DNA of 64,000 bases from NCBI RefSeq assembly GCF_030272615.1, contig NC_081406.1, positions 212,822,997 through 212,886,996 of the forward strand, read 5' to 3'. Shown piece by piece: positions 36,280 through 48,245 of the stretch. Both the position numbers and the translations under genes were made by a program. This DNA is from Cryptomeria japonica (Eukaryota; Streptophyta; Pinopsida; Cupressales; Cupressaceae). Numbering within the stretch: the first letter of the stretch is position 1; each line of letters opens with the position of its first letter. The notes beneath the pieces were generated by a model, which saw only the letters and a program-made list of their open reading frames with translations, ran no database searches and was not told the DNA's origin.

Positions 36280-37854
36280 CTATGTGTAGAACCTGCGAAG
36301 GTGCATGCTGTTGATAGGATCCTCCAAAGGTTCACCTTCTGTAGTTGAGAGCTGATATGCCCCAGAGCCATATACTACTGTGATGATGTAAGGACCAAGC
36401 CAGTTTGGTTCAAACTTGCCCTTCTTCTCTCTGTCTTGCTGATTCTTGGGGTTTTCTCTTAGAACCAAGTCACCTACCTCAAATGTGCGAGGGTTGACCT
36501 TGTGATTGTAGCTGCGACTCATTCGTTGTTGGTAAGCCTTGAGATGATTAAAAGCAGTTTGTCTCCGTTCATCCAGCAGTTCTAGTTCTTGTAAGCGAGA
36601 GACTCTGTAATCTTCATCAGTGATGATGTTTTGCAAAGAGACCCATAAAGAGGGTAACTCGACCTCAATAGGCAAGATGGCTTCAGAACCATAGACTAGT
36701 GAATAGGGTGTAGCTTCTGTAGGTGTACGGACGCTTGTGCGGTAGGCCCAGAGTGCAGGATTGAGTTGGATATGCCAATTGCGGCCAACGTCGTCGACTG
36801 TCTTCTTGAAGATTTTAAGGATTGTTTTATTAGACGCCTTAGCTTGGCCATTACCTTGGGGGTAATATGGTGTGGAGAAACGATGGGAAATATGAAAGCG
36901 GTCACAGAGTTCACGAACATCCTAATTTTTGAAGGGACGCCCGTTATCAGTAATAATGGAAACCGGAATACCGTATCGGCAAATGATATAGTTAAGGATG
37001 AATGTAGCAATTTATTTTCCAGTAACTTGTGTGAGAGGCATGGCTTCAATCCATTTTGTAAAATACTCTGTGGCAGTGATAATGAATTTATGACCATTGG
37101 AAGAAGGAGGGTGAATCTTGCCTATGAGATCGAGTCCCCACTGACAAAAGGGCCAAGGAGACGCAAGTGGTTGTAGTTCTTGTGCTGGTGCATGTATGAG
37201 GTCTCCATGAATTTGACATTGCTTACATTTCTTGACAAACTGATATGAGTCTTTTTCCATATTGGGCCAGTAATATCCAGTCCTAATGAGTTTCTTGGCC
37301 AAGGTAGGACCACTAGCATGTGGACCACATATCCCTTCATGCACTTCACGTAACGCAATCTGAGCTTCATTGCTTTCTAGACATCTAAGAAGAGTGCCAT
37401 CTAGACCTCGCCGATATAGGATATCAGCTAAATTGACATATCGAGAGGATTGGCGAATGAAAGTACGACGTTGGCTATTTGATAGATCAGGAGTTAAAGT
37501 ATTGTCGCGTAGGTATGTGAAAATGGAACCATATAACTGGGATTCGGGACTGACAACACATATCATCTTAGTAGGCATTATCTCATATGAAGGGACTAAA
37601 AGGTTATCCACCAAGAACTCATAGCGGGTCTCGTTTGGAGGTAAATCAATCAATGAAGCAATTGTAGCCATGGCATCTGCGGCGCGATTCTGCTCTCTTT
37701 GTATCTGCTCAAAATCTATCTTTGTAAAGTGCTGTTTCAGATCATCCACCATTTGTTTATAAGGTATTAACTTTTCATCTTTTGTTTGATAATCACCAGT
37801 TGCTTGACGGATAACAAGTTGGGAATCTCCAAAAACATGAAGTTCCTGGATCTT
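36280..37854 (-). pseudogene. Element A second RNase H (C-terminal part) and integrase
   Basis: Continues the pol frame after the TAG at 37855. GDSQLV and EQNRAADAMA complete the archaeal-type RNase H. Integrase follows: HHCC zinc domain (GPHASGPTLAKKL...CKQCQIHGD), core TEYFTKWIEA and TDNGRPFKN, then GNGQAKASNKT. The catalytic Glu of the D,D(35)E triad, normally GQAEAS, is Lys here (codon 36838-36840), one G-to-A change. In-frame stops TAA 37012 and TAG 36922 stand where CAA and CAG are expected. The C-terminal domain includes VGDLVLREN and WLGPYIITVVYGSGAYQL and ends at TAG 36280. Catalytically dead. Confidence 0.88.
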
Positions 37855-39450
37855 CTATTGAACTGCAATTTGTAATCCTGTTGTTAATGCCTCATATTCC
37901 ACTATATTGTTAGTGCAAGGAAATGATAAGCGGTACGATTTTGGTATAGAATCCCCTTGAGGAGTTATAAAGAGGATGCCAGCTCCTGCCCCATGCTGTG
38001 TGTATGAGCCATCGAAGTACAGTTGCCATGGCTTTGCATGTGATATTGTTAAAATGGATTCATCTGAAAATTTAGAATTTAGAGGAACATCATCAATCAT
38101 GGGAGCATCTGCTAATTGATCTGCGATGGCTTGTCCTTTTATTGCTTTTCTGTCCACATACTTGATGTCGAATTCACTCAATATCATTACCCATTTGGCC
38201 AGTCGCCCAGTAAGTGTTGCTTTATTGAGAAGGTATTTTAATGGATCAATTCTTGCAACCAACTTAGTCTTATGAGTGAGCATGTAATGTCGTAATTTCT
38301 GTGAAGCAAAGACCATAGCGAGACATGCGCGCTCAATTGGTGTGTAGTTTAGCTCGTATCCCACCAATGTGCGACTGATATAGTATACTTCTTTTTCCTT
38401 GCCCCCAGCAATTTGTTGTGCTAAGAGTGCCCCCAGTGCTGTTGGTGTAGCTGATATGTATAGTAGCAGTGGTTGATCTGGAACTGGTGGCATCAGAACC
38501 AGTGGATTTAGGAGATAGTCTTTGAGTGTCTGGAAAGCCTGTTGACAGTTGTCATCCCATTTGAATTTGATGTTTTTATGTAGCAGGTGCTGAAAAGGAT
38601 TACACTTATCTGCCAGTTGTGCTATGAATCTTTGTATGGACTGGAGTCTGCCTTGTAAGGATCGAAGTTGACTAATATTTCTTGGTGGTTGCATTTCTAA
38701 GATAGCTTTGACTTTTGCTGGATCCGCTTCAATTCCTCTTTTGGATACAATGAATCCTAGGAGCTTTCCAGAGGTTACTCCAAAGACACATTTCTTAGGG
38801 TTTAACCTAACTTTGTGTTTTTCCAACCGATCAAAGGCAACTGAAAGTATGTCCAAGTGTGTATTTCTGTCTATTGATTTGACCAAGAGGTCGTCAACAT
38901 AATCTTCCACAGTTACATGCATGAGATCATGAAAGATAGTAGTCATAGCTCTTTGATATGTAGCACCTACATTCTTTAGCCCAAAGGGCATGACATTCCA
39001 ACAGAAAGTTCCCCACGGACAAGTGAATGATGTTTTGTGTTGATCCTTGGGTGCAATTCTTATCTGATTATAGCCAGAGAATCCATCCATTAATGATAGC
39101 ATTTCATGACCTACTGTGAGATCAATGATCAAGTCAATGTTTGGTAATGGGAAGTAATCCTTTGGACAAGCTTTGTTGATGTCTCTGAAATCTGTGCAAA
39201 TTCTGATGCTGCGATCTGGTTTACTGACAGGTACCAAGTTAGAGATCCATTCCGGATAATCAATTGGGCGTATGAATCCGACATCGAGTAATTTCTCAAG
39301 CTCTGCTTTGCCTAGTAATGCCACTTGTGGTTGCATTTTTCTTAATTTTTGTTTTACTGGTTTTGCCCCCGACTTGACCGTCAGATGATGCATTACCAAA
39401 TCCGGATCCAATCCGGGCATATCAGCGTATGACCATGCAAAGTTGATTTG
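37855..39450 (-). pseudogene. Element A reverse transcriptase, RNase H and start of second RNase H
   Basis: The longest open stretch, 521 codons from MPGLDPDLV, is intact internally. RT motifs: PVSKPDRSIRICTDFRDINK, SLMDGFSGYNQI (catalytic Asp at residue 112), MPFGLKNVGATYQR, and the YVDD box at residues 174-177. The Ty3-type RNase H follows, with KWDDNCQQAFQTLK and ERACLAMVFASQKLRHYML. Then WQLYFDGSYTQHGAGAG and NNIVEYEALTTGL, the start of the archaeal-type RNase H that marks the Tat lineage. It ends at a TAG (37855) and is preceded by a TGA (39451), both consistent with C-to-T loss of CAG and CGA codons. Confidence 0.92.
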
Positions 39451-41658
39451 TCATTTTTTGAAGAAACTTATGAATTTTGACCTTTCGGACCCTATCAATG
39501 ATTGAGCTAGGAATATGTTGTGTGGAGCCTCTTCTGTACCGATGTTTGTTTTGATAGTTTCTTCCACCAACATTGATGATTTTTCCTCATATGATGATGG
39601 GAGAATGTCGAGCCTTCCATCTTCGGGCGCCTCAGAGAGGTTTTCACCCTCAGATACGTCCTTTCTTTTTACTTTTTTGGAATCAGATAGCGCCACAGTG
39701 TGGTTTTCGCCATAAGACCCTTGATTTGTTCTTATTTTCACATTTTTGCGACTGGAAGGTCCGACACCCTCACCAAAATATGCCACGCTATTGAGTTCTA
39801 TGGTATATCCCGCTTTATGGTCTCCACGGGGAAGATCATCTCGTATGCCTAGATAATCAATAAAAGCTTCATCGTTTTGGAATGTATCCAACTGTGTAGG
39901 TTCTTCATTATCCCAGTCAATGAGTTGGTGATGAACAAGGGGAAGGCCGTTAATGTCTTCGAAGTTAGCGGGGCTAAGAGTGAGGATGTGGTTATATTCG
40001 GGTATGTCAAGGTAATTATCAAGGTCATCGATGGCACTCTCCTCATTAGTCTCGATCACAAGCGAGTCCAAATTATCATTACTAGTAGCGCATTCCGGAA
40101 CAGGTGTTCTCATCCTATGTGATTTCAACCTAGAACCTTGAGACAAGGACTGTGTAGACTCCTCATGGGTTGTTTCTTGACCAACTCTGAATTTGTTATA
40201 AAACTCCTCCTCTTCTGTGGGTTCACTTGGCTCTTTGAATGTCTCAGTGAGCTCATAGTCATTGGAGGATTTGTCTGAACCCCATTCCCATTCGTTGGAG
40301 TCTGTGGAATAGCGATCCTCTTGTTGAATTTTGGCAATTTTGATTTGTGATGCCTCCTCTATCCTTTTAGTGTGGATCTTGGAAGTCAGAAAACCAAGTC
40401 CCTTCGAGCGTTCCCTTTTTACAGTCAATTCAGGTTGTAAGGGCTCCATAATGCCTTCTTTGCGTAACCCAAGAGGGCTTTTTCCATCATACCCAAATTT
40501 TTGTAGAATCTTGAAGCCTTTGCCATATTTCTCACAGGGTATATTGATCTGATCTTGTGTGTCATCTTCAATGTCTTTGTAGAGCATCTTGTATAAGCCT
40601 TCCTCTTCCAATTCGCCCCATCTTTGAAAGGTAGTAGGGTCCCATTTGAGCGTCATGATGAATGTTTGCTTGTTAGGATGTGGCCTTCCATATTCTTTTG
40701 GAGAGTTCATGACTTGTCGTAAATACATGGTCTGATTTAAAGTGTATTCTCCCATGCCTTTGTCCTGAAATTTGCCTTTAAGTTCACCTTGTTTTGATGT
40801 CGAAGGTTTTAATGACTCAGGATCAATGTATGCCGAAGAAGAAACAGCTTCACGATTACTGGGAATGATGGTCTCAGTATGTGATCTCAAGTTATTGCAA
40901 TATATGAACAGATTAGGATCGCCGTTAACTGTTACCTCGACTCCATTGTGAGGAAACTTAATGCATTGATGATATGTCGATGGGACTGCCCTCATTTCAT
41001 GAATCCAAGGACGTCCTAGCAATTTATTATAAGTGAGATCTAAATCCAGGACTTGGCAAACCACATCCTTTGTAACTGGCCCAATTCTTAGAGGTAAGGC
41101 GACTATGCCCTTGGATGAGCGCTCTTCATCATCATATGCCTTGATGGTGATTTGATTTTTTGAATTCACAGCTTTATCGGAATATCCCAATTGTTTAATG
41201 GTGTTCAATGTGCAAATGTTTAGACTAGCTCCTCCATCTATCAGGACTCGTTTTATTCGATGTTTGTGTATGAAGGCTTCAATATGTAATGGTGCATTAT
41301 GTGGCTGACTTACAGAGGCATCATCGGCTTCTGTGAATGTAAGGGAATGTGGAATGGAAAGGTATCCCACAATGGCTTGAAACTGGTCCACGTTCAGATC
41401 AGTAGGAATGGTGGTGTCTCTCATGATTTTGTCAAGAATAGCTTTATGAGTGGGGGATATGCGTAAGAGCTCAAGGATGGAGATGAGCGCGGGTGTCTTC
41501 CCTAACTGTTCTACAAGGTCATACTCAGGTTTGGTAGATGAAGAAGTGGTGTTTTTATTTGAAGCACCTGGCAAAGTAATTTTACCTCGACGAGTTGTAA
41601 CATGACATTCAGAGGTAGGCTCGGAAGAAGATCCAACACCTCTTAGGACAATCTTGGG
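39451..41658 (-). pseudogene. Element A protease and G-patch linker
   Basis: 707 codons between two TGA stops. An aspartic protease region has RVLIDGGASLNICTLNTI and LLGRPWIHEMRAVPSTYHQ near residues 105-210. A linker follows with a G-patch-like segment (GKGFKILQKFGYDGKSPLGL, about residues 350-370), then a long acidic stretch before reverse transcriptase. Protease cleaves the polyprotein; the G-patch may bind RNA, as described for some retroelement polyproteins. Same frame as gag and RT. Confidence 0.82.
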
Positions 41659-42390
41659 TCACTGAGGAGGATTCTCAGGGTTTTTGTTCTTGATGGTAAT
41701 AGTAGAGATATGATTGTCCATCGAGATATGATTGATAGTTGAATCATAGTTGTAAGGTGCTCTAGTATAGTTGGCTTGATCATCTGTGACTTTAGCTTTT
41801 CCATTGTCGTGCTTTGGGAACGGTTCCTTAAACATCTCATGTTCTTGATTGGATGAGTGTCCCTCAATCTCAATGTCACCTCTATCAATGAGATCTTGCA
41901 CAATATTCTTCAGTCGATGACAATTACCTGTTTTATGACCCTTGCTTTTATGAAATTCACAATACTCATCATCATTCCACCAATTTGGCTTAACCTTTGG
42001 TTCATATGGGGGAAAATCTGGAATTGTGATCACCTTGTTTGCCACCAGCTTTTTGAAGACTGACTCAAGTGGTTCTCCCAATGGAGTGTACTTCCTTTGT
42101 GATCTAGAAGTTGTTTGAGTATTCACTTGATTGTTTGTAGAACTTGATCCTGAAAAGATGAATTTGGGTCGCACTGTGTTGGCATCAACAACACCATCAT
42201 TGACTGTGTTCTTGTTTTTGTTCCAAAATCTTGGCTTGTCTTTTCCTTTAAAGTCATCTTTGTTTTCCTTGAATATCTTAATGACTCCTTGTTCAATTAG
42301 GACCTTCTCTATTGCTAAGCCTTTTTCGATGACGTCCTTGAAGGTGGACAAACAAGCTTTCCTTAGATCATAGCCAATGTCTTTATTAAT
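41659..42390 (-). pseudogene. Element A gag, C-terminal part with zinc knuckle
   Basis: Continues gag on the left of the inserted element C, starting NKDIGYDLRKACLSTFKDVI and ending at a TGA (41659). It carries a C-H-H-C knuckle, CEFHKSKGHKTGNC, of the kind seen in Tat and Athila gags. Together with 50255-51675 it forms one gag; the target site of element C falls inside the coding sequence. Confidence 0.85.
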
Positions 42391-43625
42391 TGTAGCGTCC
42401 TAAAATTGTGACACTTGCAATTTCGACTGCATTTCGGTCTTCACGATGGCGACGCAACACGGAACCTAAATGGAGACCCCGAAACTTGCTCACGACACCA
42501 AAAACTGCATTTTCAAGCACCCTGGCCTTAACCTCCTTTGCACCCTGCTGTCCCGGGAGGTGGGACCAAAGCGCCTAGTGCCCTGGTCCCCCAGGACCAT
42601 GGCACCCAATGCCCTGGTCCCTAGCCCTATTTTGGGCCCGATCTCCTATGGGACTTCGGGCCTTTTTGTTTGCAATTTGGAAAATAACATTTCCTGGTCG
42701 GCCTAAGGTCGGGAAAATCAGTCTTTTAACCCTAATTGGCAAGTATATAAACTACTTTTCCTCTCTCATTTGGGGAGGATGGAAAAAGTAGGAAACGATA
42801 TTCAAGCATTCAAGCATTCAAGCATTCAAGCATTCCTTCAAGCAATTGATCATTCTAAGTCTCCATTCAAGGCTAAGTGTTGCATTCAAGACAAGGATTC
42901 AACCATTGAAGAGGAGATCACTTACAACACATTACATGCTACAACATACAACATACAACAAACAACAACATCTATACCTTCGCATATAAGGATACAAACA
43001 TCCTTACAACAAGGTATTAGTACTTGTTTTACATTACATTTACAACATTTCTCATTTCTTGGTTAATTCCAAAACCGGGGTTTGACCTAAAGGCAAACCC
43101 CTCATCCCTAACCCCCCAATCGTCCTCGCTTTTCTGTGTGTAGGTTGCAGGTACGCGGCTGAAATTGAAGATCTGGAATCCTTGTGCAAAGACGAACAGA
43201 TCCCCCTTCGTTTCGCGGATTTTTCGGAGGACCGTGTGCACGCCGGGCGCCATCGTCCCATCAACTTTTGCTCAAATTTGCAGGACAGTGCCGTATCGAC
43301 ATTTTACAGTTAATTCCAGGTCCGCAGCTTCATATCATATCCCTATCTCAGTTTATAAGCGAATCTTTCTCACTTTCTATGCATTCCTAGCTTAATCTTT
43401 CTATCTACATTCTTTACAAAAGAGGGTATCCTTGCTATCACAACCCTTGAAACTCATATAGAATCCAATCTTGCATTGCGTGGGATTGGATCTTGTGGGT
43501 TTCAACCCCTCTTTTGAATGTAAAGTCCCTCCTAAGTGAAAACCATCAACCCTAGTGACTCTCCCTTCTCTCTCCTCGGAGTTGGGGAGGGGAGAACGAC
43601 TAGGGTTCGATTTTTCCGCTTTACA
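42391..43625 (+). repeat. Element C 5' LTR
   Basis: 1235 bp, TGTAGCG...GCTTTACA. It differs from the 3' LTR at about 27 positions by eye (near 2.2%) and lacks one 31-bp GC-rich tandem unit (two copies here from 42564, three in the other). A CAAGCATT unit repeats four times near 42803-42835. Confidence 0.92.
42744..42750 (+). promoter_or_regulatory. TATA box in element C LTR
   Basis: AAGTATATAAACTA, conserved at 49373-49379 in the 3' LTR. It places transcription start about 30 bp downstream near the CTCTCTCATTTGGGG segment. Confidence 0.6.
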
Positions 43626-43628
43626 TTT

Positions 43629-43643
43629 TGGTGAACCTGACAT
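43629..43643 (+). promoter_or_regulatory. Element C primer-binding site
   Basis: TGGTGAACCTGACAT three bases after the LTR end. Its older relative D has TGGCGAACCCGACAT at the same place. Confidence 0.65.
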
Positions 43644-44807
43644 GAACATCCTTTCTAATTATTCATAGTTAGATCTGAAAATTGGATTCCTTAATTACAT
43701 TTCCATGTTTGATCTTTTGCAAAATTTTAGAGGTTAATTGCATAAAAACCCTAAATTTTCTTTTTAAGTAATTAAACTTGTGAAATGTTTAATTGTTAAT
43801 GCTTGTTTCAGATCTGCCTTTCTATTACAAATTATCAATTCATATTTGTGCTTTAATTTTGAAAATTAAGTGGTTAAGTGTCAAAACCCTAATTTTTGAA
43901 ACCCTCTTGATTCAACCTTTGTCCGACAATTTCACTGATCAAAACATTTTCAAATCAGCTGTAACTTTGGATTCCACAATAAAATCACAATATCTTTCAT
44001 CCCTGAAAATTTGGAAAAAAGTTGCGAGGACCATGTGCACTCCGAGCGCCATCGTCCCCGACATTTTTTCCGAAATTTCGGGAGCGAGATCTTACTGTAT
44101 TTTTCTGCTAAAATCCAGAATTTTGACTGATTTTATCAATTTTAACACCTTCAAAATTACAGTCAAAGTTGGTCTAGTGATTGCTTGGATTGAGGCTCCT
44201 AATCATTCAAAAATTGTTGAAATTGAAATTTGTGTCAAAATTGTGTTCCTTACTGTCCTAAATCTGAAAAGTGTGTTGGCATTCATTCAAAATTTCAGTG
44301 CTTTATTCAAATTTTTACAATTTGTGACTTTTGAAATTAAGTGTTTAATTGCAACATCTTTGATTTCCACTTTCAAATTTGAATTTTGCATGAAATCTAG
44401 TCAACTTTCAAATTTCAAAACTTGCATTGCTTTTGGTATTCCCTCTAAAATCATAAAATTCAAAATTTCAGTTTCCCTCTCTTTTTCAAAATTCAAATTT
44501 TGCATTTTTCGACAATCTTGGTAGGGTTCAATTTTGAGATTGCAACTTTAATTTGGCCTATCTACAGATCGTAAAATCACTCAATTTTTTCAGGTTAGCT
44601 GTAAAATCATCATAACTTTCATCCCTGCAAATTTCAAAAAAAGTTGCGAGGACCGTGTGCACTCCGAGCGCCACGGTCCCGGACATTTTTTCCGAAATTT
44701 CGGGAGATTGTACTGATTGTATTTAACAGCTTAAATCTAGAAGATTGGCTGGTTTTACTGAAATTTGCTACCTCTAAAATTCAAAATCTTCTCTCTCTCT
44801 TTAGTGC
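43644..44807 (+). other. Element C leader with duplicated hairpin module
   Basis: AT-rich leader with two copies of a structured module. Hairpins lie at 44028-44057 (GGACCATG..CATCGTCC, one mismatch) and 44650-44679 (GGACCGTG..CACGGTCC, perfect). Each is followed by the 12-bp palindrome CCGAAATTTCGG (about 44070 and 44692). A related hairpin occurs in each LTR (43229-43258, about 49858). Likely a packaging or dimerisation region; no ORF is supported in it. Confidence 0.6.
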
Positions 44808-47800
44808 ATGAGTTTTACAACAATAAGCCCTACTTACACTATTCCCGTTAGACGAAGCCTTAGAATTAAGTCTTTCCAAGGTTTAATTACTGAGGAGATG
44901 GAACCTAATTTGAATGGTCTTTTTAATGAGGACATGGGTAATTCCTCTAATCCTCTTAATGATGAAGAAGCTCTCCATGAGGTTTCTGTAGAACAACTTT
45001 CAAAATTGGATAACCAATTTGACGATTTTCGACAGTGGATGTCTCAAGAATACCCTGATAGTCAAGCTCTTCCTTTAATTGAAGGTCTAAAACGTATGCT
45101 TCAAAGTGATAAGAATGGAATTGATATTTTGCGTGGTATTACACACATTGTGGATTCAAATGTGATGCCTATGAAAAGTTGTGTCGAAACCTTAGGTTAT
45201 ACACAACCTCCTACTCAAGACAATCATTCTATTCCTTTGACGACTTCTATTGCTAGTATACCTACTTTTACATCAAACATAATGACTACTTCAACACAAG
45301 ACATTCCTCCTATGATCACCAGTCATGGGGGCAATCCCTCTTCTTCAATCAACCCTCTTCCTTCATTCAATCCGACTTCTTCATTCATTCCTTTAGTGAG
45401 TGTGCCTATTATATCACCACAAATGAACATGACACAAGGGGGCAATTCGTTTTCCATTCCTCCTTATGGTGTTCCTCCTTTCCAATCATCTCCTATGACT
45501 AACTATCATAGTGTCCCACCACCTTACTCTCTACCTTCTTTCAATAACATAACACCTCCATCACAATCTAACACGTCTAATATGAACTCTTCGACTGAAG
45601 CGACCATTAACAATCTTGCACAAACTGTCTCTTCTTTACAGCAACAAATTGCCTCTATGAATCAATCTAAGTTTAGTGTGCCCACATTTGATGTTGCGAG
45701 CCCACTTTCTCTTGATATTGTTCGAGCTATTCCCCCTAAACATGTTGAAATTCCGCATTTGGAGCTTTATAATGGTAAGGGTGATCCTCTAACACATGTT
45801 AAGACCTTTCAAACAATATGTACTAATTTTGCTTATGACCAAAGGTTGCTTGCAAAATTGTTTACTAGAACATTAAGAGACAAAGCCCTACAATGGTATT
45901 TCTCGTTGCCTTCCTATTCTATTACTTCTTTCGAACAACTTGCAAATGCTTTCATTCAACAATTTCAAAACAATATAAGTCCTAAAGTTACTTTGATTGA
46001 TTTAATGCATTGTAAACAAGGTGTTAAAGAAAAAGTGACTGATTTCATTGGTAGATATAAGCATTTGTATGCCCAAATTTCTTTTCCAGTGCCTGACAAT
46101 GATATTCAAAGAATCTTTATTTCTAATTTACAAAAAGACATTAGAGAAAAACTCTTGTTTTCTGAGTTTACTTCTTTCCAACAGTTGTGCGCAACTCTTC
46201 ACAATTATCAACTGACTGTGAGTCAAATGGAACAATCACATCCTATGGCTCCGAGTGATAAGGGTGATAGTAGTCAACAACCATTTGGGAAGTTTAAACC
46301 GAACAGAGAGTCCATTAAATTCAATGAAAACATCATCAACAACAATGTGAATGCAGCATCAGGTGTGTCTCCTATTTCTAAGTTTTTCAAGAGAGAAAGA
46401 AAGTTTACTCCTTTGAATGAATCATTGCATAGTATTATGAATAAGTTATTGGAACAAAATGTGCTTACTCTTCCTCCTATAAGGCAAATTGATCCTGCAA
46501 AGAATAATTCACCCTATTTTGATAACAAATCTTTTTGTCAATTTCATCGTCAACCTGGGCATGATACTGAAAAATGTTTTACTTTAAAGGGGAAAATTCA
46601 AGATTTGATTGATAACAATACTATCTCTGTTTCTGGAGTGAATGATAAAGGCAACACATCTGTAGCTCCTCCTAACCAAAATCTTCAGATTTTCACTGAT
46701 CCATTGCCTTCTCATACCTCTAATGCGATTGATACTACTGATGCCTCTGTCTCACCTGATGATCTTGTGTCCATGACTCCTAATGTGATTAACTTTGTGG
46801 AGCAGCAGAAAATCCCTAAAGAACCTTCCATCACCTTTGATTCTAGTGAAACTATTAGGGCACCTGATGGTGCTTTATATATAGTTGCAAAAGTCAAGAA
46901 CACACCTTGCCGTGGGGTGCTTATTGATCCTTCTTGTATGGTTAATGTCATTACTGAAGAATTTCTTTTTACTTTGCAATTGAATCAAGTAATCTATGAC
47001 AAAACAAATGTGGTTGTGAAACTATTTGATGCATTTTCTTCTCCTGCAATTGGTTCTATTACATTACCTATTGAAGTCCATAACAAATCCCTTGATGTGG
47101 ACTTTGCTATTATTCCATCATCCGAACAATTTTGTGTGAAGCTAGGCTATCCTTGGCTATCTTCCATGAAAGCTATTGCTTCTCCTATTCACAAGTGCTT
47201 GAAATTTCCCCATAATGGTGAAGTTGTTACTGTCAATCATAGTCTCTTTAAACCAGCTGAAAGAACTTCTAGCGTTCCTATTGATTATTTTTGGCCTAAA
47301 CAATTCCAATCTCTTCCTCTGCGAAGTGATCATCTTTTCAAATCTTATGAAAAGTGGAAAAAAGATATGATCTTATCTCTGAGTGAACCTAGAACACCCA
47401 AACTTGATATTCCTATCGTTCTTGAGAAGGAAGTTCTTCCTTTGAAAGATAAAACTAATGTCTTTCCTCAAGAAGATTCCCAACCCATCCCTATGGATGT
47501 GATTATGTCTATATCTAATAAAATTCCTAAAAGTAGACCTATCCCTCCTCGTCATGATGGACTTGGTCTCCTTCCTAAACCAAATATTCCTCCCTTATAT
47601 GGAGCAGTTCTTCCTCCTTCCTCTTATGGAGAGAAGAGACCTTCCTCTTCTCCTATTGTTCAACCTAAGAGACCTCAACCTAAACACCCAAGTGATAAGG
47701 ATGAGAACATTCCTCCTCCTCAATCTTCTCATCTTCCTACTAAGACTAGACGAAATCGTTCTGCACGTGAACGCCGACGGAAGCGTCGTCTTAGAGCTCA

Positions 47801-48245
47801 GGCAGCTGCCTCTCACACTTTGCAATCCCCAAAAACACCTTCAACAAGCATTATTCCATTTTCTCCTCTGCAGACGATTGAGCCGAAATCTCCTAAACAT
47901 AAGATGCATGATGATCTTGATCCTATGCGAGTTAAAGATCCTATTTTTATAAATCTTGATGATGATATAGATGAAAATGTTATTCATGATGAAAATGTTA
48001 CTCCTGTTCATTCTGATAGTGAATATGAATATGTTGATGTTGATAACCATTTATCTAACGCATTTTCTAAAGAACTTATCCTAGCTCCTAGACAAGAACA
48101 ATGTGGCTCGGAACATGAACATAGCCCTTGTTTGGATCTTGTGATAGCTCCATCTGCTGTGTTGGATGTTCCTGCTCTAGCGTGTTCCCTACCTTCCCGA
48201 AACATTGATCAGCAAGATCGGGGGGTAGATGACGTGCTAGACTAG
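44808..48245 (+). CDS. Element C gag with degenerate protease, intact
   Basis: 1145 codons, ATG 44808 to TAG 48243, no stops or shifts; the only long intact ORF in the window. Residues 1-300 are S/P/T/N-rich. The gag domain is at about 310-470 (LELYNGKGDPLTHVKTF, RDKALQWYFSLP, EKVTDFIGRYKHLYAQ). A C-H-H-C knuckle, CQFHRQPGHDTEKC, is near 575. A protease-like fold follows near 690-810 (CRGVLIDPSCMVNVITEEF, KLGYPWLSSMKAI), but the expected D-G/S-G is D-P-S-C, so catalysis is doubtful. After proline-rich linkers comes an arginine-rich segment (RRNRSARERRRKRRLRAQ, about 980-1000), RNA-binding or nuclear-localising, and an acidic tail. It presumably forms particles or captures those of an autonomous relative. 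Confidence 0.85.
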   Translation: MSFTTISPTYTIPVRRSLRIKSFQGLITEEMEPNLNGLFNEDMGNSSNPLNDEEALHEVSVEQLSKLDNQFDDFRQWMSQEYPDSQALPLIEGLKRMLQSDKNGIDILRGITHIVDSNVMPMKSCVETLGYTQPPTQDNHSIPLTTSIASIPTFTSNIMTTSTQDIPPMITSHGGNPSSSINPLPSFNPTSSFIPLVSVPIISPQMNMTQGGNSFSIPPYGVPPFQSSPMTNYHSVPPPYSLPSFNNITPPSQSNTSNMNSSTEATINNLAQTVSSLQQQIASMNQSKFSVPTFDVASPLSLDIVRAIPPKHVEIPHLELYNGKGDPLTHVKTFQTICTNFAYDQRLLAKLFTRTLRDKALQWYFSLPSYSITSFEQLANAFIQQFQNNISPKVTLIDLMHCKQGVKEKVTDFIGRYKHLYAQISFPVPDNDIQRIFISNLQKDIREKLLFSEFTSFQQLCATLHNYQLTVSQMEQSHPMAPSDKGDSSQQPFGKFKPNRESIKFNENIINNNVNAASGVSPISKFFKRERKFTPLNESLHSIMNKLLEQNVLTLPPIRQIDPAKNNSPYFDNKSFCQFHRQPGHDTEKCFTLKGKIQDLIDNNTISVSGVNDKGNTSVAPPNQNLQIFTDPLPSHTSNAIDTTDASVSPDDLVSMTPNVINFVEQQKIPKEPSITFDSSETIRAPDGALYIVAKVKNTPCRGVLIDPSCMVNVITEEFLFTLQLNQVIYDKTNVVVKLFDAFSSPAIGSITLPIEVHNKSLDVDFAIIPSSEQFCVKLGYPWLSSMKAIASPIHKCLKFPHNGEVVTVNHSLFKPAERTSSVPIDYFWPKQFQSLPLRSDHLFKSYEKWKKDMILSLSEPRTPKLDIPIVLEKEVLPLKDKTNVFPQEDSQPIPMDVIMSISNKIPKSRPIPPRHDGLGLLPKPNIPPLYGAVLPPSSYGEKRPSSSPIVQPKRPQPKHPSDKDENIPPPQSSHLPTKTRRNRSARERRRKRRLRAQAAASHTLQSPKTPSTSIIPFSPLQTIEPKSPKHKMHDDLDPMRVKDPIFINLDDDIDENVIHDENVTPVHSDSEYEYVDVDNHLSNAFSKELILAPRQEQCGSEHEHSPCLDLVIAPSAVLDVPALACSLPSRNIDQQDRGVDDVLD

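Noticed and set aside
44808-48245. Host gene interpretation of the 1145-codon ORF
   Set aside because: It is bounded by LTRs, PBS, PPT and a target duplication and has gag and knuckle motifs.
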